The position numbers and the translations under genes were made by a program. Of a stretch of 64,000 bases of DNA, positions 38,631-47,952 are shown piece after piece; the stretch's first letter is position 1; each line of letters begins with the position of its first letter. A model generated the notes under the pieces. That model searched no databases and was not told the origin of the DNA. It saw only the letters and a program-made list of their open reading frames with translations. Source of the stretch: Rhizobium sp. J15 (lineage in GTDB: Bacteria; Pseudomonadota; Alphaproteobacteria; Rhizobiales; Rhizobiaceae); assembly GCF_002531825.1 (NCBI RefSeq), contig NZ_NWSX01000011.1, positions 100,175 to 164,174 on the forward strand, read 5' to 3'.

Positions 38631-40543
38631 TTGAATTCGTCATCGACAGTGTCGGGACCGCCCATCGACATATCGAGGGCAAAGCCTTTCACACGCGCCT
38701 GCTGGCCGGCGACGCTGCCGGCGGCCGGTTTCTTGGCCGCGGGCTTGCGGGCAGCGGCCGGGGCCGGCCCCCGTGCCGCCATCCTGGCAGCCGGCGCGCG
38801 CTCACGGCGGCTGCCCGCCATGTCGACCTTGAAGAAGGCGATCGACGTCTGCAGTTCCTCGGCCTGCGAGGCGAGTTCTTCCGAGGTCGCCGACATCTGC
38901 TCGGAAGCGCCGGCATTCTGCTGCGTCACCTTGTCGAGCTGCTGGATCGCCTCGTTGATCTGCGCCGCGCCGATATCCTGCTCGCGGCAGGCCGCACTGA
39001 TCTCCGAAACCAGCTCGGCCGTCTTGCGGATGTCGGGCACCAGGCGGCCGAGCATTTCGCCGGCTTCCTGGGCTGCCGTCACGGTGTCGCTGGACATCGA
39101 GCTGATTTCGGCCGCCGCCGACTGGCTGCGTTCGGCAAGCTTGCGCACTTCCGAAGCCACGACGGCAAAGCCCTTGCCGTGCTCGCCGGCGCGGGCCGCT
39201 TCGACCGCCGCGTTGAGGGCAAGCAGATCGGTCTGGCGGGCGATTTCCTGGACGATGCCGATCTTCTGGGCGATCGTGCGCATGGCATCGACCGCGCGGG
39301 AGACAGCCTCGCCGCTCGCTTCCGCATCCTTGGCCGACTGGCGGGCGATCTTTTCCGTCTGGGCCGCATTGTCGGCATTCTGCTTGATGTTGGCGGCCAT
39401 CTCTTCCATCGAAGCCGAGGCCTCTTCCGCGGAAGCCGCCTGCTCCGTGGCGCCCTGGGACACCTGCTCGGAGCTTGCCGAAAGCTCCTGGCTGCCGGCC
39501 GAAACATTTTCGGCGGCCGAGATCGCGTCGGCGACGACGCCGCGCAACCGCTCGACCATATGCTCCAGCGCAAGACCCAAGGCATCCTTGTCGGAGAGCG
39601 GCTTCGGGGACACCGTCAGGTCGCCATTGGCGATCTGATCCGCGATCCCCGCGGTGGTCCTGAGGTTGGCGATCATGCTCCGCATCGCGATGCCGAGCGT
39701 ATCCTTGTCCGAGAGCGGCTTGGCATCGGTCGTCAGGTCGCCCATGGCGATCTGGTCGGCAAGGGCCGCCGTCGCGCGCAGGTTTGCGGTCATGGTGTTG
39801 ACGGTATCGATGAGATCCTTGATCTCGTCATTGGTCCTGACGTCGACCTTCTGATTGAGATCGCCGATAGCCACGGCGTTTGCGACGCTCGTGATCTTCC
39901 GCAGGCCGTTGTTGATTCCGAGCGTGATCCACAAGGCGGCGCCGAGCGCCACGAGCACGGCGATACCCGATGCCGTGGTGAGGATGAGCTTGGTCGAATC
40001 GTAAAGCTCGGTATTGGCATGGTCGGTCGCCTGCATGCTCTTGCGCTGGATCTCGATCAGGGAAGTGATCGCGCCAGCCATATCGTCGGTCATCACCCTG
40101 AGATCGCCGAGCGAAAGCGAAAGCGCGCCTGCTTTGTCGCCTCTGGCGTCGAGCTGCTGCAGTTCGGCGGATTTTTCGCGGAATTTTCCGCCGATCGCCC
40201 GCAGCTTCTCCCAATGGACCTTGCCTTCTGCCGTGGCGATGGCAAGGCCGGCATCGACGGTGTCGAACATGGCCTGCAGGTTCTGGTCGGCTTCCTTGTA
40301 AAAGCCGGCGGCGGTCTCGGGATCGGTGGAGAGCAGCGCGTTCTTCTGCGCGCGGATCGCGTTGACTTCGGCAATATTGGCATTCAGCGCCAGCTCCAGG
40401 CGGCGCACCGGTCCATCGATCATATTGCCGCTCGCCTCGTTCAAGGTGCCGAGGCTCAGGCTTCCATAAACCGCGATGCCGATCAGAAGCAGTGTCATGA
40501 CTGCGAAGGCAAGGCCTAGTTTGAGCTTAATGGTGAAACGCAT
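38618..40543 (-). CDS. Methyl-accepting chemotaxis protein, three HAMP modules
   Basis: 641 residues from the ATG at 40543 ([13 protein letters not shown]); an upstream in-frame ATG at 40567 is less likely. TM1 about 7-30, a four-helix-bundle sensor with [16 protein letters not shown]2 about 190-215. Then three HAMP-type units in a row: [15 protein letters not shown]..., [20 protein letters not shown]... and [20 protein letters not shown].... The signalling domain has the normal EVRKLAERS tip. The tail ends [11 protein letters not shown]. It is the longest of three paralogues in the operon. Confidence 0.93.
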   Translation of the reverse strand: MRFTIKLKLGLAFAVMTLLLIGIAVYGSLSLGTLNEASGNMIDGPVRRLELALNANIAEVNAIRAQKNALLSTDPETAAGFYKEADQNLQAMFDTVDAGLAIATAEGKVHWEKLRAIGGKFREKSAELQQLDARGDKAGALSLSLGDLRVMTDDMAGAITSLIEIQRKSMQATDHANTELYDSTKLILTTASGIAVLVALGAALWITLGINNGLRKITSVANAVAIGDLNQKVDVRTNDEIKDLIDTVNTMTANLRATAALADQIAMGDLTTDAKPLSDKDTLGIAMRSMIANLRTTAGIADQIANGDLTVSPKPLSDKDALGLALEHMVERLRGVVADAISAAENVSAGSQELSASSEQVSQGATEQAASAEEASASMEEMAANIKQNADNAAQTEKIARQSAKDAEASGEAVSRAVDAMRTIAQKIGIVQEIARQTDLLALNAAVEAARAGEHGKGFAVVASEVRKLAERSQSAAAEISSMSSDTVTAAQEAGEMLGRLVPDIRKTAELVSEISAACREQDIGAAQINEAIQQLDKVTQQNAGASEQMSATSEELASQAEELQTSIAFFKVDMAGSRRERAPAARMAARGPAPAAARKPAAKKPAAGSVAGQQARVKGFALDMSMGGPDTVDDEFKESA

Positions 40544-40754
40544 GTGATACCCCGTTCTATGCGCCAAAACGATTGGATAGAAAGACGTTCCGGTCCAAGG
40601 AACGCCGAACTTTCAGAGTGATGTGTCTGAGAGGGGGAAAGCGACTGCATTCACTTCCCGGCAGCCGAACATCCATCGGTCGCTGCGCCAACGCCTACAC
40701 GCGTTGGGGATATTTCCGCCTCGGGCCACAGGAGCAGCCCGAGGGATCACACGA

Positions 40755-40829
40755 GGGGAAGCGTTTACGCGCTTTCCCCAGGGGAGTGCTTATGCACTCT
40801 CCCAGAGGGGAGTGCTCAAGCACTCTCCC
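40755..40829 (-). repeat. Three tandem stem-loops at the 3' end of the third MCP gene
   Basis: Units begin at 40755, 40781 and 40807, a period of exactly 26 bases. Each is a 9-10 bp stem with a four-base loop: GGGGAAGCG/CGCGCTTTCCCC, GGGGAGTGC/GCACTCTCCC, and GGGGAGTGC/GCACTCTCCC again. The last holds the MCP stop codon (40816-40818) in its loop. The stems vary in a paired way compared with 38586-38630. Confidence 0.8.
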
Positions 40830-42522
40830 TGAAATCGTCGTCGCCGTCGTCAGGACCGCCCATCGACATATCGAGAGCAAAGCCCTTGAGGCGCTGCTGC
40901 TGTGCCGAAACCGTCTGGCCTCGGCCCTGGCTTTGCGCCTGCGGAGCCGACTTGCGGGCAGCCGCCGGCCCTTTGAGCACCTTGGCCGGGCCTTTCGGCG
41001 TCTTCCGGGCGCCGGAGCGCGTGCTGCCTGTCGTGTCGACCTTGAAGAAGGCGATCGATGTCTGCAGTTCCTCGGCCTGCGAGGCGAGTTCTTCCGAGGT
41101 CGCCGACATCTGCTCGGAAGCGCCGGCATTCTGCTGCGTCACCTTGTCGAGCTGCTGGATCGCTTCATTGATCTGCGAAGCGCCGATGTCCTGTTCGCGG
41201 CAGGCGGCGCTGATCTCGGAAACCAGTTCGGCCGTCTTGCGGATGTCGGGCACCAGGCGCCCGAGCATCTCCCCGGCATCGGCGGCGGCCTTGACGGTAT
41301 CGCCGGACATCGAGCTGATTTCGGCTGCGGCCGACTGGCTGCGCTCGGCAAGCTTGCGCACTTCCGAAGCGACGACCGCAAAGCCCTTGCCGTGCTCGCC
41401 GGCACGAGCAGCTTCGACGGCTGCGTTGAGGGCCAGCAGATCGGTCTGGCGGGCGATTTCCTGCACGATGCTGATCTTCTGGGCGATCGTGCGCATGGCA
41501 TCGACGGCGCGTGTCACGGCTTCGCCGCTCGCTTCCGCATCCTTGGCGGACTGGCGGGCGATCTTTTCCGTCTGGGCCGCATTGTCGGCATTCTGCTTGA
41601 TGTTGGCGGCCATCTCTTCCATCGAGGCCGAGGCCTCTTCAGCGGAAGCAGCCTGCTCCGAAGCGCCCTGCGACACCTGCTCAGAGCTTGCCGAGAGCTG
41701 CTGGCTGCCGGAGGAGACGTTTTCGGCGGCCGACAGCGCGTCGGCGACGACGCCGCGCAGGCGTTCGATCATGATGTTGACGTTGCCGAGAAGCTCGCCG
41801 ATCTCGTCATGGCTGGTGATATCGGCCATCTTCGTCAGGTCGCCTTCGGATACTTCGCGCACCACGGTGTTGGCGCGGCTCAGGCCCTTGCTGATCGTGC
41901 TGGCGATCCAGAAGGCGGTAATGGCGGCAATCACCAGCGCGACGGCGGCGACGGCGATCATCGTCGTGCGTGTCGTCGCATACTGCGCGTCGGCATCGGC
42001 GTCGGCGGCCTTCATACGCTGTTTTTCCAGCGCCAGGATTTCGGCGAGCGTCGAGTCGATATCGTTGGCGGCGGCACGCGCCGCCGTGATGGAGACGCTG
42101 TTCGCCCCATCCGTATTGCCCGCCTTCAGATAGTCACGGATCTGGTCGTCGGCCGCGTTGAAGGCCTTGGAAAGCTCGGCGATCCGCGCCCAGCGAGCCT
42201 TGCCTTCTTCGGTGGCGAGCCCCAGCACATGGTTGAAGGCCTCGTTGAAGTCCTTGCGAGCCTGGTTGCCCTTGTCGATCGCGCCGGCGCTCTCCTCGGG
42301 TGTGCGGGCGGTCAGCAGGTTCTTCTGTTGGCGGATGGCTTCGAGCTGCGCAATGTTGATCTGCTGCGCAAGGTCGAGGCGGGCTGCCGGGCCGGCAAGA
42401 AGATTGCCGATCGTATCGTTCAAGGATCCAAGGCTGAAAATGCCGTAAGCGGCGGTGCCCAATAACATGAGAATAATGAAGGTGAACGCCGTCACCAGCT
42501 TCGTCTTGATTGTCAGTTTCAT
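40816..42522 (-). CDS. Methyl-accepting chemotaxis protein, one HAMP module
   Basis: 568 residues with GGGGG upstream. TM1 about 8-30; sensor bundle with [17 protein letters not shown]2 about 188-210; one HAMP ([33 protein letters not shown]). The signalling domain is nearly identical to its two neighbours and has the normal EVRKLAERS tip. The Pro/Ala/Gln-rich linker and the end [18 protein letters not shown] match their tails. First of three receptors in order of transcription; cheW is 31 bases upstream. Confidence 0.93.
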   Translation of the reverse strand: MKLTIKTKLVTAFTFIILMLLGTAAYGIFSLGSLNDTIGNLLAGPAARLDLAQQINIAQLEAIRQQKNLLTARTPEESAGAIDKGNQARKDFNEAFNHVLGLATEEGKARWARIAELSKAFNAADDQIRDYLKAGNTDGANSVSITAARAAANDIDSTLAEILALEKQRMKAADADADAQYATTRTTMIAVAAVALVIAAITAFWIASTISKGLSRANTVVREVSEGDLTKMADITSHDEIGELLGNVNIMIERLRGVVADALSAAENVSSGSQQLSASSEQVSQGASEQAASAEEASASMEEMAANIKQNADNAAQTEKIARQSAKDAEASGEAVTRAVDAMRTIAQKISIVQEIARQTDLLALNAAVEAARAGEHGKGFAVVASEVRKLAERSQSAAAEISSMSGDTVKAAADAGEMLGRLVPDIRKTAELVSEISAACREQDIGASQINEAIQQLDKVTQQNAGASEQMSATSEELASQAEELQTSIAFFKVDTTGSTRSGARKTPKGPAKVLKGPAAARKSAPQAQSQGRGQTVSAQQQRLKGFALDMSMGGPDDGDDDFRESA

Positions 42523-42553
42523 CGTTTTAACCCCCGTTTGAATTCATCCGGCG

Positions 42554-43063
42554 TCAGTTTGCGGCCCCCGCCGCATCGTGCCTCGATGAAAAAATCGCCT
42601 GAAGATTTGGAAGGATGATGAACTCGCCGCCCCTCTTCACCAGGCAGTTGATGTAGTCGGCGCGCCAGCGCATGCCGACGCTCGGCGGCGCCTCGCTCGC
42701 AGTCTTCGCAAGCGTCGTCACCTCGTTGACCTTGTCGGTTCTGAGGCCGACCAGCGTCGGCTCGCCCTGCAGATCGATCTCGATGACGATGAAGCGGCTG
42801 TCGATCGTGGCTTCGGCCGCCTCCATCCCGAAGGCGAGACGCAGGTCGGCAAGCGGAATGACCTTGCCGCGAAAGTTGATGACGCTCGCGACGAAAGGCT
42901 GGCTGCCCGGCACCGCGGTTTCAGGAAGCAGGTCCAGGATTTCCTGGACGATGACCGCTTCCAGCGCGAAGGTCTCGCCGTTGAGATCGAAGGTCAGCAC
43001 CTCGACTTCCTCGGCATAGCTCCAGTGATTGTCGAACCGTTCGGCTGTTGCTGCTGCACTCAT
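42554..43063 (-). CDS. cheW: Chemotaxis adaptor CheW (copy next to cheA)
   Basis: 169 residues, one CheW domain (VLTFDLNGETFALEAVIVQEILDLLP, VASVINFRGKVIPLADLRLAFGM). The ATG overlaps the cheA stop by 4 bases (ATGA), so it is coupled to cheA. It has a short Ala-rich tail. It is the likely main kinase adaptor of this cluster. Confidence 0.94.
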   Translation of the reverse strand: MSAAATAERFDNHWSYAEEVEVLTFDLNGETFALEAVIVQEILDLLPETAVPGSQPFVASVINFRGKVIPLADLRLAFGMEAAEATIDSRFIVIEIDLQGEPTLVGLRTDKVNEVTTLAKTASEAPPSVGMRWRADYINCLVKRGGEFIILPNLQAIFSSRHDAAGAAN

Positions 43064-45108
43064 CCTGCTACCCGCAATTGCGCCTCCTGTTGCTGACCCG
43101 CGGCAACCAGGTGCCCGACGTCGAGAATGAGAGCGACGCTGCCGTCGCCGAGAATGGTAGCACCCGAGAAGGTCGCCACGTCGTTGTGCAGTTTCGACAT
43201 CGACTTGATCACCGTCTGGTGGTCGCCGATGATCTGGTCGACGACGAGGCCGACACGCTCGGTGCCGGTCGAGATCACCACCACCTTCTGATGCACGTCG
43301 GGTTTGGTGCCGGTGCGGAAGAGATCGCGCAGGCGCAGGAACGGCACCAGGCTGTCACGCAGCGAGATGAAGCTGCGGCCGCGCGAGCGGAGATCTTCCT
43401 CGAGCGACAGTTCGAGGCATTCCTCGACCGCCGAAAGCGGGATGACGTAGCGGCCGGAGCCGACACGCACGAGCAGCCCGTCGATGATGGCAAGCGTCAG
43501 CGGAATGCGCAGCGACACTTCCGAACCCTGCCCCGGCACGCTGACGATATCGATCGCGCCGCGCAGCGCCTCGACCGTCTTCTTGACCACGTCCATGCCG
43601 ACGCCGCGGCCGGACAGATTGGTGATCGCCGCGGCCGTCGAGAAGCCGGGCGCGAAGATCAGCTGCAGGAGCTCGGAGTCCGACAGCGGCTGGCCGGGAT
43701 GGATCAGGCCGGAGGATTCCGCCTTGGCGCGAACCCGTTCGCGGTTGATGCCGCGGCCGTCGTCCTTGATCGAGATGATCACTTCGCCGCCGGCCTGGCG
43801 GGCCGAAAGCGTCACCGTGCCGGCCTCGGTCTTGCCGGCGGCCAGGCGATCGGCAGGCGTTTCCAGACCATGATCGATCGAGTTGCGCACCAGATGCACC
43901 AGCGGATCGGCCAGGCGCTCGATGACCGTCTTGTCGACTTCGGTGGTCTCGCCCTCCGTCACCAGCTCGATCACCTTGCCGGTCTCGCGGGCAAGATCGT
44001 GGACAAGGCGGCGGAAGCGGGAGAAGAGGGTCGCGACCGGCACCATGCGCAGCACCATCATCGTGTCGCGCAGTTCGCCGGAGAGACGTTCGATTTCTTC
44101 CGAGACGGAACGCAGCGCGATATCGGCGCTGGCGCTGGCGAGCTGGCTGAGGCGCGATTGCGCGATGACGAGCTCGCCGACGCGGTCCATCAGTTCGTCG
44201 AGACGTTCGGCCGGGACGCGCACATTCTCGGCAGCCTTCGCCTGGCTGGCGGCGGCGGGCGCCTCGCGCTTGACAGGAACCGCTTCGACGAGCCGGAATT
44301 CCGGCACGGCGGCCGGTGCAACCGGCGCCGGCGCTGCCGAGGCGACAGGAGCAGGCGCCGGCTTTGCTTCAGGCGGGGCAGCCGTTGCCGGCGCTACGCC
44401 GTCGATCTCCTCGACACTGAGTTCCATATCGTCGAGCACGAAGATGAAGACGTCGTCGATCGCCGAACGGTCCTGTTCGCTGGTCAGCATCACATCCCAG
44501 GAAACGTAGAGTTCCGTCGGCGTGAGTTCATCGAGAGGCGGAATGGCTGAAGTGTTGGCGCGCACGGTGCATTCGCCGAGATCGCGCAGCTCGTCCAGCA
44601 GGCCGAGCGGGTTGGTGCCATTGGCCATTGAATTGGCCGGCAGGCTGAAGCGGATGCGCCAGCTGTTCTTCTTCTTTGCCGGAACGTCGCACACCTGGGG
44701 AATGGCGGCCGCCGTCGCGGCCGGCGCCGGCGCCTTGCCGCCGACGGCGGCCTGCAGTTGGGCCAGAAGCTTCTGCCCGGTATCGCCATGATCGGCATCC
44801 GGCTGATCGACGAGCGCACGCATATGGTCCTGGGCGGCGAGAACGGCAGCGACGAGTTCGCTGGTCGCCGCCACCTCGCCCTTGCGGACGCGGTCGAAGG
44901 CCGTTTCGCAATGATGGGTGAAGGCGGCGAGCGCCTCGAAACCGAACATCGCACCCGAGCCCTTGAGCGTGTGGAGCCCGCGGAACACGGCGTCGACGAG
45001 ATCCTTGTTGTCGAGCTGGTGCGTCAGGTCGAGAAGCCCGGCCTCGATCGCCTCGAGGCATTCGGCAGCTTCCATGCGGAATACGGCGACGGGATCGAGC
45101 GTGCTCAT
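43060..45108 (-). CDS. cheA: Chemotaxis histidine kinase CheA
   Basis: 682 residues. Hpt domain with phospho-acceptor H46 in GLHTLKGSGAMFGFEAL. An intermediate domain (about 148-235, SWRIRFSLPANSMANG...) takes the P2 position. A Pro/Ala linker follows, then the dimer domain (VPAERLDELMDRVGELVIAQSRL), the ATPase with LVHLVRNSIDHGLE, DDGRGINRE and GRGVGMDVV, and the CheW-like P5 end. It overlaps cheY and cheW by 4 bases each. It should phosphorylate CheY and CheB in reply to receptor state. Confidence 0.96.
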   Translation of the reverse strand: MSTLDPVAVFRMEAAECLEAIEAGLLDLTHQLDNKDLVDAVFRGLHTLKGSGAMFGFEALAAFTHHCETAFDRVRKGEVAATSELVAAVLAAQDHMRALVDQPDADHGDTGQKLLAQLQAAVGGKAPAPAATAAAIPQVCDVPAKKKNSWRIRFSLPANSMANGTNPLGLLDELRDLGECTVRANTSAIPPLDELTPTELYVSWDVMLTSEQDRSAIDDVFIFVLDDMELSVEEIDGVAPATAAPPEAKPAPAPVASAAPAPVAPAAVPEFRLVEAVPVKREAPAAASQAKAAENVRVPAERLDELMDRVGELVIAQSRLSQLASASADIALRSVSEEIERLSGELRDTMMVLRMVPVATLFSRFRRLVHDLARETGKVIELVTEGETTEVDKTVIERLADPLVHLVRNSIDHGLETPADRLAAGKTEAGTVTLSARQAGGEVIISIKDDGRGINRERVRAKAESSGLIHPGQPLSDSELLQLIFAPGFSTAAAITNLSGRGVGMDVVKKTVEALRGAIDIVSVPGQGSEVSLRIPLTLAIIDGLLVRVGSGRYVIPLSAVEECLELSLEEDLRSRGRSFISLRDSLVPFLRLRDLFRTGTKPDVHQKVVVISTGTERVGLVVDQIIGDHQTVIKSMSKLHNDVATFSGATILGDGSVALILDVGHLVAAGQQQEAQLRVAG

Positions 45109-45473
45109 CTTCCTAAGACCTTTTTCACGATCTTGACCAGATTTTCCGGATCGAACGGCTTGGTCAGCCAGCCGGTAGCGCCCGCGGCCTTGGCGCGAGC
45201 CTTGAGGTCGGCGTCCGATTCCGTCGTCAGGAAGATGATCGGCACGCCTGCCTGCGCCGGCAGCTTGCGCAGTTCCTCGATCATCGTCAGCCCGTCCATC
45301 ACAGGCATATTGAGATCGGTCACGATCAGATCGAAGCTGCTGCCCTTGGCCGCCGCGAGGCCCTCTGCCCCGTTCACCGCCTCGGTGACGCTGTAGCCGG
45401 CATTGGTCAGCGTGACCTTGGTGGTCAGACGAATGCTGGCGGAATCGTCTACGGTCAGGATATTTGCACTCAT
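45105..45473 (-). CDS. cheY: Chemotaxis response regulator CheY
   Basis: 122 residues, a stand-alone receiver: D9-D10, phospho-acceptor D53 (DLIVTDLNMPVMDG), Thr in FLTTES and Lys in LTKPF. It overlaps the STAS gene (45470) by 4 bases and cheA by 4 bases. The only free receiver in the cluster; no CheZ or second CheY is here to take off phosphate. Confidence 0.95.
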   Translation of the reverse strand: MSANILTVDDSASIRLTTKVTLTNAGYSVTEAVNGAEGLAAAKGSSFDLIVTDLNMPVMDGLTMIEELRKLPAQAGVPIIFLTTESDADLKARAKAAGATGWLTKPFDPENLVKIVKKVLGR

Positions 45474-45799
45474 AACGTCACCTCTTTATGCAACCAGAAC
45501 TTTGTGCCTTCTTGATCGAAGGATTCTATAAAACCTGCGCGCTCAAGTACCTTCAGGACAGAGCCGCTGGCCGGCGAAGATAACTTGAACGTCTTTCCCT
45601 CGGCCTTTGCTTGACGGCGCGCGGATTCGATGAGTTGAACGAAACTCAGATCCGCTTCGGCACCTTCGGGAATGCTGATGATGATCGCATCTTTACTATG
45701 GAGTTCGTCAGAGATCTTGGAATGTAATTCAGACGCATAGCGAATACTCAGCCCGTCCGGGAGATTTATAGATTCATAATATTGCTTTGGAGTATCCAA
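45470..45799 (-). CDS. STAS-domain protein, first gene of the che operon
   Basis: 109 residues starting at a TTG at 45799 with AGGAGG 5 bases upstream; the 42 residues encoded before it in the open frame have no ribosome site. The STAS pattern is GLSIRYASELHSKISDEL, DAIIISIPEGAEADLSFVQLIESARRQAKAEGKTFKL and the late VLKVLERAGF. Where STAS proteins carry a phospho-Ser, this one has Asp-Leu-Ser (ADLSFVQL). STAS genes head several rhizobial che operons; their job is not well known. Confidence 0.88.
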   Translation of the reverse strand: MDTPKQYYESINLPDGLSIRYASELHSKISDELHSKDAIIISIPEGAEADLSFVQLIESARRQAKAEGKTFKLSSPASGSVLKVLERAGFIESFDQEGTKFWLHKEVTL

Positions 45800-46140
45800 T
45801 GCAGCCTCCTGGGCCAGGGAAATACTTGATGACCCTAAAAGGACTCTCACGGCAGCGTTAATGGCGGGTAAACAGCGGTTGTATGAAACGGCTGTATAGC
45901 GGATCCCGCGACTCCCAATTCTCATCGGGGATAAGTTGTATTTTTGTCTCAGAATTTTCGAATAAACAAATAAAAATCAGCAAGTTGACGAACAATCGCC
46001 GGCTATGCGGATGCGCGCGGCAGCGGTTCCACATCTTTCGTTAATCACAACGCAGACGAGTCTGGCGTGTTTACCGGTCGTTTCCATCCTGCCCGTAAAA
46101 ATAGAGTCAAATTGCCTGTGTTTTAAGAAAAGGTATAAAG
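45800..46140. promoter_or_regulatory. Divergent control region of the che2 cluster
   Basis: 341 bases between the STAS gene and the divergent MCP-like gene. It is AT-rich (notably 45930-45985). It holds TTAATGGCGGGTAAA (45858-45872), one base off the TTAA-N7-TTAA CtrA form. No sure -35/-10 pair was picked. Both transcripts must start here. Confidence 0.5.
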
Positions 46141-47883
46141 TTGGTACACGCTCAGGTATCACTGCACGCTGCAGCCTACACATCGGGGCGGGACATCAGC
46201 CAGACTCTGGAGGCCGCCCGCAGCCAAGTCGAGGAACGCTTCCTTGAAGGCGGGACGGTGCTGCTGTCGGTGATGGATGTCCTCAACCGTCTGTTGAACT
46301 CGCTCGAGAGCGTCACCAAGACTCTCGACAACAAGGAGTCGAGTGACACCAGCGCCGATCTCAGGGCAACGGTAGAGAGCCTGATGGCACTGCCGGCCAC
46401 CGAGGAAAACCGTCAGCAGGCGCTCGTCTCGCTGGCGCAGACCGGCAGGGAGCTGCGCAAGCATGTCGCCGACATGCAGGAAACGATGCGTTATCTCAGG
46501 ACCTTTGCCGTGACCGTGAAGATCACCGGCGCCGGGCTTGCCGAATTCGCCGGCTTCGCCCAGGAGATCCTGGAGCGCATCTATTCAGGCACCGACGAGG
46601 TCAACCGTTTCGCCGCCCATCTCGATAGCCTCGAGAAGGAGGTCAAGCTCGCCGCTTCGCTCGGAGCCAGCGTTTCCCGAGGCTATGCCGATACCGTTCC
46701 GGCCGTCGCGGCAGCGCTGCGCGATGATGCCGCCAAGATTGCCGGGCACCGCAAGGATCTGGGCGTCATTGCCCGCGAGGTCGGCGCGATCGCCCGCGGC
46801 GTCCAGACCAAGGTCGCCTCGACATTGTCTGCCCTGCAGATCGGCGACATCACCCGCCAGCGTATCGAGCACGTGCAGGCGACCTTCTCCCTGCTTGAGG
46901 ATTTTTTTGCCGGCGAGGAAGGTTCCAAGCTCGACGCCGGCGCGCGCCAGCGCCTTCAGAACGTCATTCACCATCTGACTGCGGCGCAAATGAGCGAGAT
47001 GTGCGCCGACTTCCAGCGGGATTCGGGAAACGTGGTGAAGACGATTGCGAGTTTCGACCACGACATGAAGGAAATTCTCAAACTGCGCGATCAGATGAGC
47101 GGCGAAAGCGGCGAGGCTGACGGCAACTTCATGCGCGCGCTGGAATCCAGCGTTTCGGCCGCCCATGAGATCGTGAAGCAGGTCGATGCGGCAAGCCGGC
47201 AGGCCGACCAGGTCAGCCAGTCGACGATCGGCACGGCCGCCAAACTGTTCGAGGCGATCGGCAATATCCGCGCCGTCAAGACCGATATCCATTATATGGC
47301 CCTGAACACCAACCTGCGCTGCAGCCGCCTCGGCGAGGAGGGCAGGTCGATCAACGTCGTCACCGCCGAGCTGCGCATCTTCGCCGGCAAGCTCGACGAT
47401 TCCGCCGATGCCATCGTCAACGGCCTGCCGGCGCTCGAAGCCGCGGCCAGCCGCGTCGCACCCGCGGCCGATGGCGAGGCCGGCGGCCTGGGAGAAAGCC
47501 TGACATCGGCCGTCGGCAACATCCGGTCGGCCGCCAACTCGATGGAAAGCGAGCTGAAAGTGCTTGCCGAGAACGGCCGCGAGGTCGCCACCAAGATCAA
47601 CCTGCTGATCGGCAAGCTCGATTTCCAGCATGATCTCGGCGACGTTCTCGCCCGCTGCGCCGATCTGCTCGAAAACGTCGCCGGTGCCGATATCGCCGAC
47701 ATCTCCGATCTCACCGAGACGATCGCGCCGCTCGACCGCAAGATCTACAAGCTCTACACGATGGTCCAGGAGCGCAATGTCCATCGCGGCATCATCCCGG
47801 CGAACGAGGAAGATGCCGCCGCTCCCGCCGAGGCGTTGAAAGCCGAAGACGACGAGGATCTTTTCGCCGACGCGCTTTTCTGA
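46141..47883 (+). CDS. Soluble MCP-like protein, divergent
   Basis: 580 residues, nearly all helical, with no membrane segment or signal peptide. It starts with TTG at 46141, weakly preceded by AAGG; the next Met is at residue 45. It looks like a degenerate MCP: the segment HYMALNTNLRCSRLGEEGRSINVVTAELRIFAGKL (about 383-417) parallels the receptor hairpin ([30 protein letters not shown]) but with Asn, Cys and Leu in odd places. Repeated helical blocks flank it. The end is acidic (DEDLFADALF). No HAMP. It probably acts within the cluster as a soluble input or scaffold, which is inference. Confidence 0.75.
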   Translation: MVHAQVSLHAAAYTSGRDISQTLEAARSQVEERFLEGGTVLLSVMDVLNRLLNSLESVTKTLDNKESSDTSADLRATVESLMALPATEENRQQALVSLAQTGRELRKHVADMQETMRYLRTFAVTVKITGAGLAEFAGFAQEILERIYSGTDEVNRFAAHLDSLEKEVKLAASLGASVSRGYADTVPAVAAALRDDAAKIAGHRKDLGVIAREVGAIARGVQTKVASTLSALQIGDITRQRIEHVQATFSLLEDFFAGEEGSKLDAGARQRLQNVIHHLTAAQMSEMCADFQRDSGNVVKTIASFDHDMKEILKLRDQMSGESGEADGNFMRALESSVSAAHEIVKQVDAASRQADQVSQSTIGTAAKLFEAIGNIRAVKTDIHYMALNTNLRCSRLGEEGRSINVVTAELRIFAGKLDDSADAIVNGLPALEAAASRVAPAADGEAGGLGESLTSAVGNIRSAANSMESELKVLAENGREVATKINLLIGKLDFQHDLGDVLARCADLLENVAGADIADISDLTETIAPLDRKIYKLYTMVQERNVHRGIIPANEEDAAAPAEALKAEDDEDLFADALF

Positions 47884-47952
47884 TGCTTATCTCCGGAAGC
47901 GCAAGACGCCTTTAAGCCGGGACCTCTCCCGGCTTAACGCATCATTCAGCCG

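Noticed and set aside
40755..40829. CRISPR array
   Set aside because: The 26-base units are hairpins with no spacers, only three copies, and no cas genes are in the window.
45858..45872. CtrA box in the che2 control region
   Set aside because: The second half-site is TAAA and not TTAA; a single near match in an AT-rich region is too weak to list as a site by itself.
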